Below, in pieces: positions 1 to 13,797 of a DNA stretch of 64,000 bases; the first letter of the stretch is position 1, and each line of letters starts with the position of its first letter. The DNA comes from Leptasterias polaris (taxonomy: Eukaryota > Echinodermata > Asteroidea > Forcipulatida > Asteriidae). The position numbers and the translations under genes were made by a program. The notes beneath the pieces were generated by a model. That model saw only the letters and a program-made list of their open reading frames with translations. It was not told the origin of the DNA and searched no databases. The DNA lies in the NCBI GenBank assembly GCA_037783415.1, contig JAZGTN010000035.1, forward strand, positions 496,001 through 560,000, given 5' to 3'.

Positions 1-3000
1 TAATTTATGATGGTGCGGGTTAGGAGGCGGGACCAAAACCAAACAGACTTGTGTTAAGTCTAGCGGGGGATGGGAAGTAGGACAAAACTGACGTTTCTTC
101 CTGATGGATTTGTCGCTACGATTTGAAGCCGTGAATGGAATGCTACGGCCCCAGTAGACCCGGGGTGATTGGTAAAATTGTGCACATTCCACCATGCTCA
201 TACCGTGCACTGATAAACGCGTCTTGGGTTAAGCCAGCCGTGTGTCAAAATAGCCACTTAAGGGGTTGATTAATGAGCACGAGGTGGACACGAGATGACC
301 GATCACGTATTGTGATATCACTGACAGACGCTGAGCGGCCATTTTGTTTATAAAGAGAGACTTGGTTACTGTTTGTTTCAGTCGCCAAAATGCTAATGTG
401 TAAAAAGAATTTAACAGCCGCCTGTATACAAAACGTATTGGTTGTAATGTGTTGCATTTCCTTCATAGGGGGTGTATTGGCGTCCAACACTTGATAAGTG
501 TACTGATTGTACACACGTTGCTTTGCAATGTAGTGGGGCAGATGGGGGAAATATTTTCGGGGGGAAATGTGACTTTGATGATGCAAGCATTGGCATACAG
601 TCAGAGTATGTCATGAGAAAGTAATACTAATAGGGCCATCGCATATTTGAATTTATAAAAAGGTTAGGGTACAATAACGAGCAATTTTCAAAATATTCAA
701 AAACGGCTGCCACTAGCCTGATTGTTTTGCTACCTGTATATTTTTAAGGACAAATCTGCAATGACCCTATGACCCTATGAGCTAAATATCTTTCTCATTA
801 CATACTCTGACTGTGTGCCAAACTCCATGCTGGTATCATCAAAGGCACAATTTCATCACCTACCTGCTGTACTAATGGTATATCTTTAAATGGGAGCCAC
901 TAAAGATTGACTGGTAAATTGGTTCTACGTCAAGAGTGAACACACGGGAAATTACGAGAGCCTAGTAAATTCCCAGTGCAGTTTTCGAAAAGTGGATTCA
1001 TTCCCATCCCTGGTTTCAAATAAACACGCCATAAACAACCACGTGGAAAGCAATCCAGATATTATTTTGTGCACGTCCATGTTGTGATTGTTTCGATCGC
1101 TGCAATCGAAATAAGCAGCGATGATTTATTGGTTTTCAGATGCTATTTTCACAACTTTAGCACTGATTGTAGACAGAAAAAATTATATGGATGATTGGCA
1201 CTGGTGTGAATCAGATATAATCATTGACCTTTCTGATTTATGTTAATCGATTTTTCCCGATATACTTATCAATAATTCTGTACTTTGGTTTAGAAGGTAG
1301 TGCGCAACACTAAGAGTGATTTTGTTTTCATTTTTTTTTTCATGTTTTGATCTTGCCTTTGTTTGATATGTAATATCACCTTTTGTTCATTGTCCTTTAG
1401 TTTCTAGTAACCTCTATGTACTTATGTATTGGCCTTTAAGTACTTGCATTTATATTCCATAGGAGATGTATGTACTTTGTAATTACTTGAGTTGAATAAA
1501 CGGAGTCTAAGAGCTCCACTCAAAAGACAAAACAAAAAAAGTGAAAATTATGTTCACATGTTTGCACGTAAATTACATGGTATACAAATAGTCATGGTGG
1601 AAAACTTACCTTAAAATGTGTTTACTTGAAATGAGTTAAACAATTCTTTTGAGTTAAAAGGCTTCAAACCCGATGTCTGAAAGAAAACAGTGAAACTTAC
1701 AAGGGGTGTTTGTTATTTAGTGTATAATGTTGGGTCACAAAAACTGTATTATAAAGGTATTACACAACATAAGTTACAGCTGGCAAATCGCAGACAATCA
1801 TTATGTTTTGTGTGATCAACCATAACTAACCTGTGAAAATTTGGGCTTAATCGGTTGTGTGAGTCCGGAGAAAATAGTGAAAACCCATAGACAATGTTCA
1901 GCATGTAAACACATTACCCTGTGTAATACCATTAAGCTCGTCATTAAAACCAATGACGCACCAAAGGTATCTGCATATTGTACAATATTGCAATCCCTAC
2001 TCATTATTGATAGATCTTTATTTGTTTAAATTCTGTAAAGAGTAGATGAGTTCGACCTTAGTTTTTTGTTAATGAGGAATGTTTTAATGAATCTATACTA
2101 ATTGTTTCAGGCCTTTGCGTAAGCTATAATTTTAACACATAATGAGATAGGTATGTGATGGGGAGCTTTTTAGTCTGGTGTTATGTAAGCCGTTGGTCGG
2201 GGCTGACCCGGTAAAAAATGAGGGAAAGTTTATCACGGTGTGGTTTCCAATATACACAGTGTACAAATTAAAGTTAACTGATTGCATTTTGTAATAAGGG
2301 ACCATGCTGTTTTGCCACCCCAGCCTCGATCTAGTTACATTGGTTTAAATGGGAGATGAAAACAAAATGACTTTTCTTAATTGTGATTTTTTTTTCTATT
2401 CTAAATTCATTCATATTTGCAAATGATGTCTTAAGTCAATTCAATTACCGTCGCAGGAGGTTATAATTGGTTTATTTATTTAAAGTTTTGATGTTAGTGA
2501 AGTTACGAAAGGTGTGGTCAGTCATTATTTAGTTTTGAGTGATATGGTCTTTGAACCCTAATCAAGCGATAGAAAACATACAAGAGTAATTAATAAAACA
2601 CACTTGGAATGTACTAAAGCTACTTTAGTCATTAGGGGTATCATGAATATGCATCGAGTCAGTGTCCTTGCTTCTGGTGAATATTGTGACCGTATAAAGG
2701 ATTCCCTAATTAGTTGTCGGGATTGCATAAAAGTGAGATGCGAAATTTTAGAACAAGATATCACATTCCCTCAAGAAATTGTCCGTTTTAGCTGACAATC
2801 TGAAACAGAAATTGAAGATCTTTTTATTTGAGTCTTGAGATTACATAATACGCCTTTATCCATTATTGTACGAATTTTCCCACCTCAGTATCTTCTTTTA
2901 GGACCAAAAAGGTAAACACTTGGTGACGTAGTCTTGTTTGGGAAACAATTTCTCTCACATTTTTAGTATTCCAGATGGACTACTTCTCAATAAGAAGATT

Positions 3001-5630
3001 GAGAGTAAACCTGTGGGATGAATAAAACAAACTGTTCATTTATTTCCCTATCATAAGCAACCTTGTATACCATACCTTTAAATTCATTATTCTTAATTGA
3101 AAACACAATGCACAACCTAGACCACTCATTCAAGTCAGTAGAAACCCAGCTACGTTCTCTGCCGTATGTCTCTGCAATACTCAATGTCAGATTGAAATGA
3201 CAGGGTTCGTATCTTTGCATCGAGGTGACTGCCTTTACGATTGGAGAGAAGGGACAAGGCCACCCAGTCAATCATAACCCATGGGGGTGGGGGAAACACG
3301 TCGTCTGTACGGTATACGTATACATGAATTACACCACCCACGGGGCGCTCACCGGAGTGTAATTCGTCCAAATGAATTCGATAATTATTTACAAATTAAT
3401 GACATATAACTACTTATTGTCAATGTGTGATTCATGGGGCGCAATGACCGCTGTAGTGTGGCACTGGCATCTGAGCAGACTAAATGGCTGAATGATTGGA
3501 ATCAAATTGATGCATATTTTTGTCCGCCGAGTTGCTCGTTTGTATCCATTTGTGAGGTTCAATTGAGGTCGGTCGAATGTTCGGAATATCTTTAAAATAA
3601 TCGGTGGCCTACCAATGTTGTCAATCAAAGAAACTTCTGATGTAAACATAAATTCGTAACATGTAACTGTAAAACGGTATGGTTTAAAGCTATGATAAAG
3701 GATTGGCAGAGTTAAAAACATTATTGTTTAATTTTACTCTGAAAGCTATTACTAATAATGAATTTCATACCAGAACCATTTTGTGTGTAAAATTATCCTT
3801 CCCTCTGATATCATATTCGAGAAAAACTATTACTGAAAAACTTGAAACAAGCAACAGCTGATTTCGGTTGTTGCAACCAAACATATAAAGACAATGTGCA
3901 CACGCTGGAGTTCTGGCATGGTTTTTCACGATTTTCTCCTAACTCACATAACCGATTAAGCCCAAATGTACAGGTTTGTTATTGGTTAATCACACAAAAC
4001 ATAAACAGATGGTTTGAATATACAACCATTGCTTTCAGATTTTCTCCGATCCCCATGGATTGACTCTAAATAAAATTATGTTGCAATCTTCACTCGATGT
4101 TCTCAGATTTGTCAGAATAACTCTGTTTATTATTTTATTCTGTATTGCTCTATCGCCATTCTGTGCTTTTTCCCCCGCAAAATGACACCAAACGGTTGGT
4201 GACTGTATACCTTCATTTGTCAATTTTAGGCACTCTGCAGAATGTCTGCACTCTGTTTCAGTAATAATCGTCAATGTCGATTTTAACTCCACTGGTATGA
4301 CTACAGTCCAATGGTGTCCATTCTGGGCGTAATACTGTGGTGATCTGACTCCCATTCTTGTTGGCGTGTGGCGTCTTTAATTATCCGATTCTCAAATTGA
4401 ACATGAACATTTAACCCCCAAGGAAACGATGCTCTGAGTCGACAGAGCGAATTCGAATAAGCAAGAAGAAAAAATAATAATAACTACATGGTTCTAGGCA
4501 CTTGTCACTCGAATGCTTATTTTATTTGCAGAAAAATAACAGCGTAAGTTTGTCCTTCAGGCATTTACTCCACGAAAAGATAACAATCATCGTAGATCTA
4601 GTAAGCGTAGTTTCCCCACAAGTTCCGGCGGTCTGTTAAAGATCACGACCCCTGCTCCAGAAGCAATTGAAAGTTTGAACTTGTCGATTTACGTGGAGTC
4701 GAATCGGATGTTTATTTTGAGTGGGAAAAAATGAGATGTGCTTGAAGGTTGGAGGAATCTTCAGCGGATGGATAAAATGTGTTTTCAACTAGATCTGAAG
4801 ACCTAGAGCAAGTTTAAAAACATTGCGCAGTAGGTCAACAAGTTCAAAACATTGTGCAGCATATGTGTGCAAGTTAAAACATTGCACAGGACGTGTGAAA
4901 GTTTAAAACATTGCACAGGAGGTGTGAAGGTTCAAAATATTGCGCAGTAGGTTAGCAAGTTTAGGGGAGACATTGCGCAGTAGGGGAGACATTGGAGGCT
5001 TGTACTGGTGGAGGTGGCCAGCACCACGGAAATACCACCGTGGGCATTAACTCTCTATTATTACCTTAACAAGAAACAATACGTACTTAATTGCAGTTTA
5101 AACACTGACCTTTCTCAGTTTAACACATAATTATGTCCTGTAAATCCAAGTATTGATTACGATTAAAACAACAACAACAGTTTAGTTGTCGCAAATCAAA
5201 AGTTTCAGTTTGAGAAATAAAAACGTTGCTGAATTTCCACCGGAGGGTACATTTTTTTTGTATCACCAAAATAATAAAATGGTGCGTGGTTGATTTGCCC
5301 ATCAAGACTCGGTTTGAATTTCAGACTGAGGAAGAAAATCACGGCAGCCGTATATAAAGGTATAGGTCCATTAATTTATAAGCTAAGGCCGATTCAAGCG
5401 ACTATGGCTACTGCTATGGCTGTCAGCTGTAGCCATAATGTTGAAGAGAGGCTTTTTCAGCAATCCGGTCGTTGTTACAGCTGAAGCCGGTATAAATTCA
5501 GACACGATATTATGTTTACAGGTCTAATACAATGTGGTTTTTACCTACAACCTGTATAATAATGCGAACAATAACCCATCTAATTAGACTACAGTCCTTC
5601 TCCTTCCAAGAAACAGTTACAAGGCAACGC
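1..5630. other. Non-coding, no exon recognised
   Basis: Only short chance reading frames are present. Divergent copies of the dispersed element found inside the receptor gene lie at about 1750-2000 (+) and 3826-4020 (-), recognisable by phrases such as cctgtgaaaatttgggctta and its complement. A 30-bp tandem array is at 4808-4985. Nothing else could be identified. Confidence 0.5.
4808..4985. repeat. Tandem repeat, about 30-bp unit, 6 copies
   Basis: The phrase (c/t)attg(c/t)(g/a)cag recurs at 4821, 4850, 4880, 4909, 4939 and 4971, that is every 29-32 bp. The text between is AAGTTTAAAA- or GTTCAAAA-like. The copies are imperfect. Confidence 0.85.
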
Positions 5631-5860
5631 TATAGATAGTTCCCAGTAGACGCCATCTTTACGGGCAAATCGCATTTTGGCTTGCAGGCGCATCAAGCGT
5701 TCAAATTATTAACGCAGCCGCGTCATTCACTAACCAATCATGCAATGAGTTTGGTGAAATGTGCGCGTGCTGCACGCCGTTCTCACGCGTAACGCATGAC
5801 TGTGTGTTCCAAATTGCCCGTAAAGATGGCCGACTTACGTCATACTGCAACCTATCTATT
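5631..5860. mobile_element. MITE-like element, family D copy 1
   Basis: The ends are imperfect inverted repeats: TATAGATAGTTCCCAGTAGA on the left and, reversed, ATAGATAGGTTGCAGTATGA on the right. Both are followed by GCCATCTTTACGGGCAA. It is about 230 bp long with no coding capacity. A second copy in opposite orientation is at 27787-28012. Confidence 0.8.
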
Positions 5861-8385
5861 AAGATAACTGTCAGCGGACAAAAGCAAAGTGAATTGAGAA
5901 CTGATTGAAGAATACATGTCATGGCGTTTGAAAAGAGCGGCTGTCGGAGTACATCTTTTACCATGATGTCACAACTTTTGGTCATGGTCCCTGTGTTCCA
6001 TAGCAACAATGTGTACTGATTCTCGTTGCACCGAAAAGGGGTCAGACTACCCCCGAGCCTCGATTTGATAACGTTGAAAAAAGTGAAACGAGGCGATCAA
6101 AGTATCTAGAAAGTCCGAGCAGCAACGGGAATATTGTCAACAGAGGGCGCTGTGTCCAAACTTTCTCGGTCCCCTGTGACCTTTTCAAAATCGAACGCAC
6201 TTGAATGAGTTTACATATTACGTAGGGGTTGTTGGCCAATTCATGTATTGTTACTGAAGTGATGGCATTTCGAAATGTGCGTGTTTCCCTCTAAACAAAC
6301 AAAAAACCTGGTGGGGAGACGCCTGCAGAATTCTTCAAGTTCCCTTAGATCCAACGATCATAAATGAGGAAAAACGGCAGCGGGGCCACCCTCGAGCCCC
6401 CTTCGTACGCAAAGAAAAAAGAAGATCCCTTTGACTAAATTTCAAAATCCCGGAAGTGTTTCCCTTGCTCCACGAGGTTTTGTCGAAGTCCTTGTGTAAC
6501 ATGCGCATTAAAACAACCGTTAATAACACTCCGGACGCTAAATTACAGCTACAAATTGCATTTTCTGCATCCCTGGAGGCTTGAGACGCGCTCCTTTTTT
6601 GTGAGGGTCCTCTCCTGAGATTTGACCACGGGGGATGGCAGGAGTAATGTGTCTAAACGTCGAGACTCTCTTACTGCTGTTTTTACGGCACCCATATTGA
6701 AAGGACTCAATAAGTTACAGTTGCAAATGTTTCCTTTCAAAGTGGCAGTTTTCATCTGGCTGGCTTTTAAAAAAACAAGAATTGTAGAGTTTAGCGTTTA
6801 GATTGTGAATTACGTAAAAGCTTACGACCGGATCGATGTTGTTAAGAATTTTTGAAATTTGTGGTTACAGTTATTGTTAGAACATTTTGAAAAAGATTTT
6901 GTGCACTGTGATTTTATCAATTATTCGTCTTAAAGATAGTTTGACATTATCTCAAAAAGGATGCGTCATGTCGTGACTGACTCAAGGTCATCTTAGAACT
7001 TTGCGTAGCTAAATTGATAGCTGTAGGCCTACACGTAGACAAGCAAACTTTGTTGCACTAGTGTGAACACAATGACATAAATAAGGCTGAAAGCTGACAA
7101 CTTGACTAAGCAGTGAAAAGAAATGTTACCTATTTTATTTTATTTTTTTTTAAGTGAGCGCCGTGAGCCAGTAATTATTGGAACCTTCCTGCGTTTGTGT
7201 AATTCCTGGGGTTACTCCGGCACTGTAACGGTTCACTATGTGGGCGTATCGTTACTAGTTTCCTGCCCATTTTTGCTGAGCATAACAAACTTAGAAGCTA
7301 CTACCTCATATAACAGCTTGGGAACACGTGCTCTAACCAACCATAGTTTACCAGTACAGTGCAGACTAATGGAAGTTTAGCTGGTGCTTTATCACACCGC
7401 AAGGGCGCGTCAATGCGCTCCTTATTTTTACGACAAGTAATGCAGAGCTAAGTTTGAATTATGAGACCTATTTTATGTAGCACTTTCTGAAGGTGTCTAC
7501 TAAGTGATGTGCCAACCAAGCCAGAAACACACCGCGGCAACCCGGTACTCGAACCGTCACTCTGACACTGAAAACCAGAACTTGAGTCCGGTAAACAAGA
7601 CCAGCAAATATTGACCTTCCTTTAAAAAGGGTCCTTCTTAAATTGAAGACAGAAAAAGAAATGACCCAACTTGATTTGAAATTATTGGTACTAACTTTCC
7701 AGTTATTGCATGCAGATGGGCGAAAATGGTTCAGCTAGTGTATCAAGCCGTTCTTAGTTAGACTCGACTTGTTCTGAGTTTAAAAAAAAATTATTAATGT
7801 ATCAACAAATGAAAAGAAAAGACAACCACTAAAGTTTCATAAGTTCTGAGACTGTATGTGGTATTTTCCCGTGTTATGCTTGGTATTCAACTGACAAATC
7901 CCCACTAAAAGGCACTCGATCAGGTAAAATGAAGTTCCCCAATGTGAAATTCAATCTAAAACACAGCGTATAGGAAACTCTATATCAGAAGCTCATGCAA
8001 TCACCGCTTGCACACACAAACAAGATGTAATTTTACTCGCAACGACCGACCCCGAGAATTGTGGCTGTTATAAAATAGATCAGCTCATTTAGATCTTTTG
8101 TACTTTTTGGATCCGGCGGATTGTTACAGACGTCTCCGATGCGTTGATAGCCACTCTGTCTTTTCCCCGTGCTGGATTACTCTATCGCGTGCTGATATTG
8201 CCCGAGAAATCTTGGGGGCAGTAAATATTTATTTCGGGGTAAGCTGAGCTGAGGGTGTGTTTAGAGCGGCTTATCCCTCAAAGGTTCATTACATCATTTT
8301 TTTTTAGTTGAGTAACTGAGTCTGGCCTCTTGTCTTTAATAAACACACCATCCAACCAACCCGTAGTCATTAATGTGATGACGTT
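5861..8385. other. Non-coding, mostly unidentified
   Basis: No exon is recognised. Positions 7154-7220 share a diverged segment (gccagtaa.tattggaacctt) with 55925-55990, so it is a dispersed repeat fragment. Positions 7498-7605 contain a reversed tRNA-like box B (ggttcgagtacc), probably a SINE remnant. Confidence 0.45.
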
Positions 8386-8905
8386 TAAAGAGGGGCTTTA
8401 AGGCCAAGTCAACTTTTGTGATGCACTTATTTTCCAACAGGTAGAGTCCTTATGAAAGTATAGGGGGAAAGTTACAAGCTTCAAACCTCACGCTAAAATG
8501 GTGTAAAGTGTAATTTTGTTTGATACTCTTTGATAGTGAAATTTGAAACATGACGTCATTAGATATCACCAATGGTATGTATATTCCAGATAGGAATTTG
8601 TTTTGTCAGTCAAAAGGTTCAATTCATTGCCGTTATGATGGGATATCACCCAAATTCAGGATCCAATTAAAAAAAATCCTACACCTACACAAAAATGTAC
8701 AGACCCACATTATTTGAAATGTGACGTCATTTGGGTGTTTTGGATTTTGACAAAATTCGTGCATGAAGAGTATCAAATATACATTGGCATTTTATTTTTA
8801 AGCCCGTTTTCTGAGGATGGTAACTCGTTATATTTTCCCCCACTTTCATGGGGACTCTTTATATTGTCACAAAACTGAATTCAACCTTGAAGCCCCTCTT
8901 CAAAG
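8386..8905. mobile_element. Long-TIR MITE, family B copy 1
   Basis: The left end (agaggggctttaaggcc) and right end (aaccttgaagcccctctt) are complementary. The similarity runs inward for about 200 bp with mismatches, the two arms meeting near matching gtgacgtcat / atgacgtcat blocks. About 520 bp, non-coding. Related copies are at 28915-29682 and 45405-46540. Confidence 0.75.
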
Positions 8906-11900
8906 TATAAATTAAAAGATATTGTGTTATTTTGTTTTCATGATATTTGTGCACGATAATGTGCATGTTTATTTCGATTGCAATAATCGTAATAACCAAT
9001 GGTAATTTCAAATGCTATTCTCTTGACCTTGACAGTATATTTCCAACGGAAGTGTTTCTGTGTGGAGGATTAGTAGTGGTACAAACTTTTTAACGATTAA
9101 TGTTTCAGATTGAAATGAATCTTATTCTTTTTTTTCTTTCGATAAGTAAAAGTCCCGTACCCGGTCTTTAAGCTGTTGTCTGAGACCTGGACTCGATTTG
9201 AACCCGGTTGTTGAAGTTGATTGATTTAGGTGATTGGAAAACGAGGCTAAAAGGGATCTATCGAAGTGGGCTGTTTTTTTAATCAAGAAATTGAGGAATG
9301 TTTAAACATTGTGACAGGTGTGAGTAATGCTTTAGTTACAAACATGGGATAAACTGAATGAGTCGACAACATACTCCACTGACATTTCAATTCGCTTCAT
9401 GTAAATGAATATTTTGGTGTAGCGTTCATTTGACTCTCTCTTTACTAAGAGTGAGAGAGACCGACATTCTAGCCCCAAAGCCAGGGACGCTTTTATTGAC
9501 TAATTGTCTACGTACGTAAAAGAGTTTTTTATTGTATACCTCCTTGATATAAAGGGATCATGCTGAACATTTATTTTCAAACGAAACATTTATCTTTTCA
9601 GTGTTTCGAGTGATCAAATATCCGAAAAGTACGTCGAACCTCGGGAAGCTTTATATCCTGTTCCCGTATCACACTTAGTTGAGGCTTATCGTCTCGATAC
9701 TATTTGTTATTTATTTTATATATTTGTTTTATTAACTGTTATTTATTTGTTTGTTTCCTTTTGGGGTTTTGGGTATTTTTTTTACAACCCCCTTTTTACA
9801 GTTTTGTCGATTATGAATCCATTTCAGAGGGAAATAGTTCACAGAAAAAACGGTTCTAACTTCATAGTCAGTAAGCTTTCAGAGGAAAATTTAACAATGA
9901 TGTTTTTATCTTACCAATCCTGTGTATAATACTTTTAAGGACAGAACAAAATTAAGCTGAACCTTTCTCGTTCAGCAGGACTATTTTCAATTGTAACTAT
10001 TTATTCTGTTTTGGGGAACGTATACTAACTTTGTGTGCAGCTAAACCCAAAGGTGATGTTTTCATAACTGCAGTTTTAAAACCGATCAGACACGATAGTG
10101 TGAAATCTCACGTCATTTATAATTATTTGTTTCTTTTTTATATAAGAAAGAAGTAACATTAATCGTTTGGTAACACATTGCAGCGAACTTTTCCAGTGTC
10201 ACTCTCCGTTCTGTTTCTCCCCGCAATCATTACTGGCTTAAAAGGTGTCAAAATTATTTCAACTAATTACGATACGGTGTAGAGGAATCTCTGTCTATAA
10301 AACGCACCATGCATTTTTAATTGGCTTTGGTGAACACTGAATGAAAGAAAAATATATCAATCGGTGGGTTACAGACTGGAGTGGTAATTGCTAGGATTTG
10401 CATCAATCCGGCATTAGGGTGATTAGTGCAGGGAACGGTTGTCTGATAGGCCGGGTTAGGAACTTGGTGTCTCGTTGGCATGCACTGCAGTCATCAGTGT
10501 TAGACTGAAATGTGTGAAGGTTTGGGTCAAGCGTGGGCAATGATTTTTCTTGATTGCACTTTACCCTCCTTGGATCAAGACGAGGTTGAAGACTGACAAA
10601 ACTGATGTTGGTATAGTACGCATGCCTACTTTTGTTGAATCAAGTTAACAACTGTTGCTTTACTCGTTTTCAATCAAGAGAAAGTACGGAAGCTAGTTTT
10701 CATTGAAATCAGATTAGTACATTTGTTGTATTGGCAATAATACTATCTTTGAATCACGACAAGGTGCGGTATTTACAAACTGCTGCTAATGGACTGCTCA
10801 CATTCCCTTTGGATCAAGACAAAGCACAGCGTGTGTAATTATGTCGGCAAAATTGACGAAACGATTATCTTTAGGCTCTCAGAGTCAATTGCGTGGAAAC
10901 AAAACTGGGAAACTGGTTCCCCCCCCCTTTTTCTGGGTGGTGTTGTTGTGGTTTGTGGGGTTTTTGGGTTGTTTTTTTTTCTTCTGTTCACTCTCTTTGA
11001 ATGAAGATAATGTACAGTGCTCCTAATGTCGCCGCCGTTGTTATTGTTTACTGTCATAACCAGGGTTTGTACTGTGTTTGAATCAAGACAAGGTGTAATT
11101 TGTAATGCTGGGGGAACAACGCCAAAACTCTCTGATAATCAACGTCACAAATTTAGCCATCAACTATTCATATTATGGGAATGTTGTCAAGCGGAATGGT
11201 AATTAAGGCTGATTGGTGTTGAAACCAGCTGAACATGACAGAGTATTTTGCATAATTGCTAGTCAGGTACTCGACTACATGAGGCAATTGCCTGCGCTGC
11301 GTGATAGGGCAGTGATGGAACTTCAGAGGTTCAAGAGTGCACGATAACATTACACGCAAGAAGCCATCGTACCACGCTCAAAACCCAAGGTGGAATTTGT
11401 GATGCATACGAAGTTCCATTAACCATTTTTATTTTTATTTTTTTACAAAGATGGCAATTCCTTTTCGACTGAACGCCCCCAACGAGCATTTGTGTTTCCC
11501 CCACCCATCCCGTCCAGCGCGTGTTTTGTTCAGTTAAACCCTGCCTTAGCGAATCCAGCCTGTTACCTTCGCCTGGCTGGGGGTGCGGTGTGACGTTGTT
11601 TCGACCGTATTACCGTGCCAGTTGACTCCCTCCTACAGTATACGTCCAATTATTAAGTGAGCGTAGAATCAACTCGAATTATCTGCTTGAAGGTACGGAG
11701 GGCTGTCCCAAATTAGATCTCATTACAACGGTGGAATGATTAGTGCGAAAAGGAAGAGTCTAGTGACTTCTTTTAAAAAAAATACTCCGGACCCTTGTCT
11801 CGTCGAGACTGACCGTTACCCAGGCGCCAGTGGAAAGTCAGCGAGTTTAATTGCAGTGGTCACATGTATTCCGAACGTGTTACCTAGTTATCATTAATAT

Positions 11901-11984
11901 TATATAATTCTTGTATTACATGCCTCACAAGTGAACTTAATCACTGTAGCTCGCAAGCGTGAGGAAACCTAATAAGGGTGCTTG
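8906..11984. other. Non-coding, no exon recognised
   Basis: The segment is AT-rich. A frame from 9603 to 9929 is open after a ttttcag but has no donor, and its composition is low complexity. Positions 10400-11110 carry repeated tgaatcaagacaaggtgc-like phrases about every 100-150 bp, probably a decayed tandem repeat. The same phrase recurs around 36680-37160. Confidence 0.4.
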
Positions 11985-12225
11985 TTATGTGATCCAGAAA
12001 CATCGGAGTTAACACCTTACTCTTCCACTATAAGCGTTCTGGGTTCTTTTACGTGCACTACCAATGTACACGGAACCTACAACTGCTTAATGTCCCATCC
12101 GAATGGCAAAGTAACTACGATAAAATATCTTGCTTAAGGAATAAGTGCCACGACCGGAACTCGAACCCTCACTCTACTGATCAGAAACACCAGAGCTTGA
12201 CTTGACTTTACTGATCGGCCACGAC
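11985..12225 (-). mobile_element. tRNA-derived SINE, minus strand
   Basis: Read on the minus strand it starts GTGGCCGATCAGTAAAGTC, contains tRNA box B GAGGGTTCGAGTTCC, then GGCACTTATTCCTTAAGCAA and a tail with CCGTGTACATTGG. The same order of motifs is seen at 47942-48200 and, shortened, at 42915-43080. It has a pol III promoter-like head and no coding capacity. Confidence 0.75.
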
Positions 12226-13573
12226 ACGCAACAATTACATATTGAAACTTGCAAAATTGTGGTTAAATTAATACGCTGTTTCGGTCCAGTCTTTAAGTTA
12301 TAATAAACCAGTTACCGTTACATAAGCAAATCAGAACTGTATTTACAGAACGTTTTGATGATAATGTGGTAAAGAATGGTACACTAATTAGTAGCTGGAC
12401 AACATGTAGCTTTTAGCTTTTGTGCCCTTACTCCCCCTGTTGGTCGGTCATTGTGTCACACGCGTGGATATCTGCCACTTCCTGTACCAAAGCTGGCATA
12501 CGTTTGTGTTTAATTTTACCAAATCAACCGTCATTCAAAAACATTTCTTATGGCAGAAACTTTTAATTCTGAGAAGACTTTACCATTTGAGGGACGTATG
12601 TTAAAGCCAAGTCCAATTATTAAACTTGTTTGCATAATTCATGAATAATAACGAAGTCTTAGGCCTATATATTAATAAAGCGCACATATCCACCAAAGGT
12701 GCTCAAGGCGCTGTAACAAAGGAATTGAGGTAAGAAACAGAAGAGGAAGAGAAAAAAATAAAAAATCAGTTGAGAGGAACTAAATGCTTTTGAGGTGTGT
12801 TTTGAGAGACTTTTTAACAAACAAAAATACACGGGGATTTACTGGAAGCAGCATGTAGTCGATATTGAATCGAGTGAGTCTTTGTTAAAGGTTTTCTAGA
12901 GATTTTGTGGTTTCTGAATCGCAACAATTCAACGCGCTTGAATACAGACCAACTTCACAAAATAATGCCGAGTCTTTTTCACTCCGATACTTCCGGTTAA
13001 AAAAAATGATGACGACCAATGGTTACTAGCGAGTTTTGTTGAATTGACGCAGATTGTGATTAGGTTTTTGTTTGCCACACAAACTAAGACTGAATGTGAT
13101 TAGCGTATTAATGTTGTTTGGTTGTTTTTGATTTGTTTTGTTTTTTATCGAAGGGGGGGGGGTTCTTGATTGCAAAGCCAGGAGACACCATCACGGTGTC
13201 TAAATTTAGAGTGTTATAGACTTAAGCTGCTTTAGCTGATCATGTGTTTAATGGATCGTTAAAAAATTGTGAGGTCCTTCGATCACGCGTGTGAGATGAG
13301 TCGAGGACGTCGTCATCGGTAGACTTGTAAATTATTGTTGAAAACAAGATGATAATGTTTCATTAAACACCGAGACAAAGCAACGCAGGAATGGCTGCCA
13401 CCTGGGACCTTGACTGAACACGCATGTTTTATTGGCCCCTGTATAATTTAAGAAGAAAAATAAAAACGTTGAAAGCAGTTGTTCGTACTACTGAGTGCTA
13501 GGACATTAACAACAGTTTCAAATCACGTGTAATCACAATGAGGATTTTTTTTCAACAAACAAAAATATTTTCA
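12226..13573. other. Non-coding, nothing identified
   Basis: Short frames only, AT-rich, with a small poly-G run at 13156-13163. No splice-bounded conserved peptide was seen. Confidence 0.4.
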
Positions 13574-13797
13574 AAACAACCACAACAACATTAACAATAG
13601 CAACATCAACAACAACAACAATTATATTAACAACAACAACAACAACAACCATTACAGCAGCAGCAGCAGCAGCAGCAGCAATAGCAACGTAATCAGCAGC
13701 AGTATAGTAGCTGCAGCAGCAACAACATCAACAGCAGCACAAACAACATCAACAGCAGCACCAGCAACAACATCATCATCAACATCAACGACAACAA
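13574..13797. repeat. CAA/CAG/CAT trinucleotide microsatellite
   Basis: About 220 bp are built from CAA, CAG and ATC-type triplets, including an uninterrupted run of CAG near 13655-13680. There is no surrounding coding exon, so polyglutamine coding is not supported. Confidence 0.9.

Noticed and set aside
9603..9929. 109 open codons following ttttcag
   Set aside because: There is no donor, the composition is low complexity and hydrophobic by AT bias, and there is no family resemblance.
13574..13797. CAG/CAA run as a polyglutamine-coding exon
   Set aside because: There are no splice sites or flanking coding sequence in a consistent frame.
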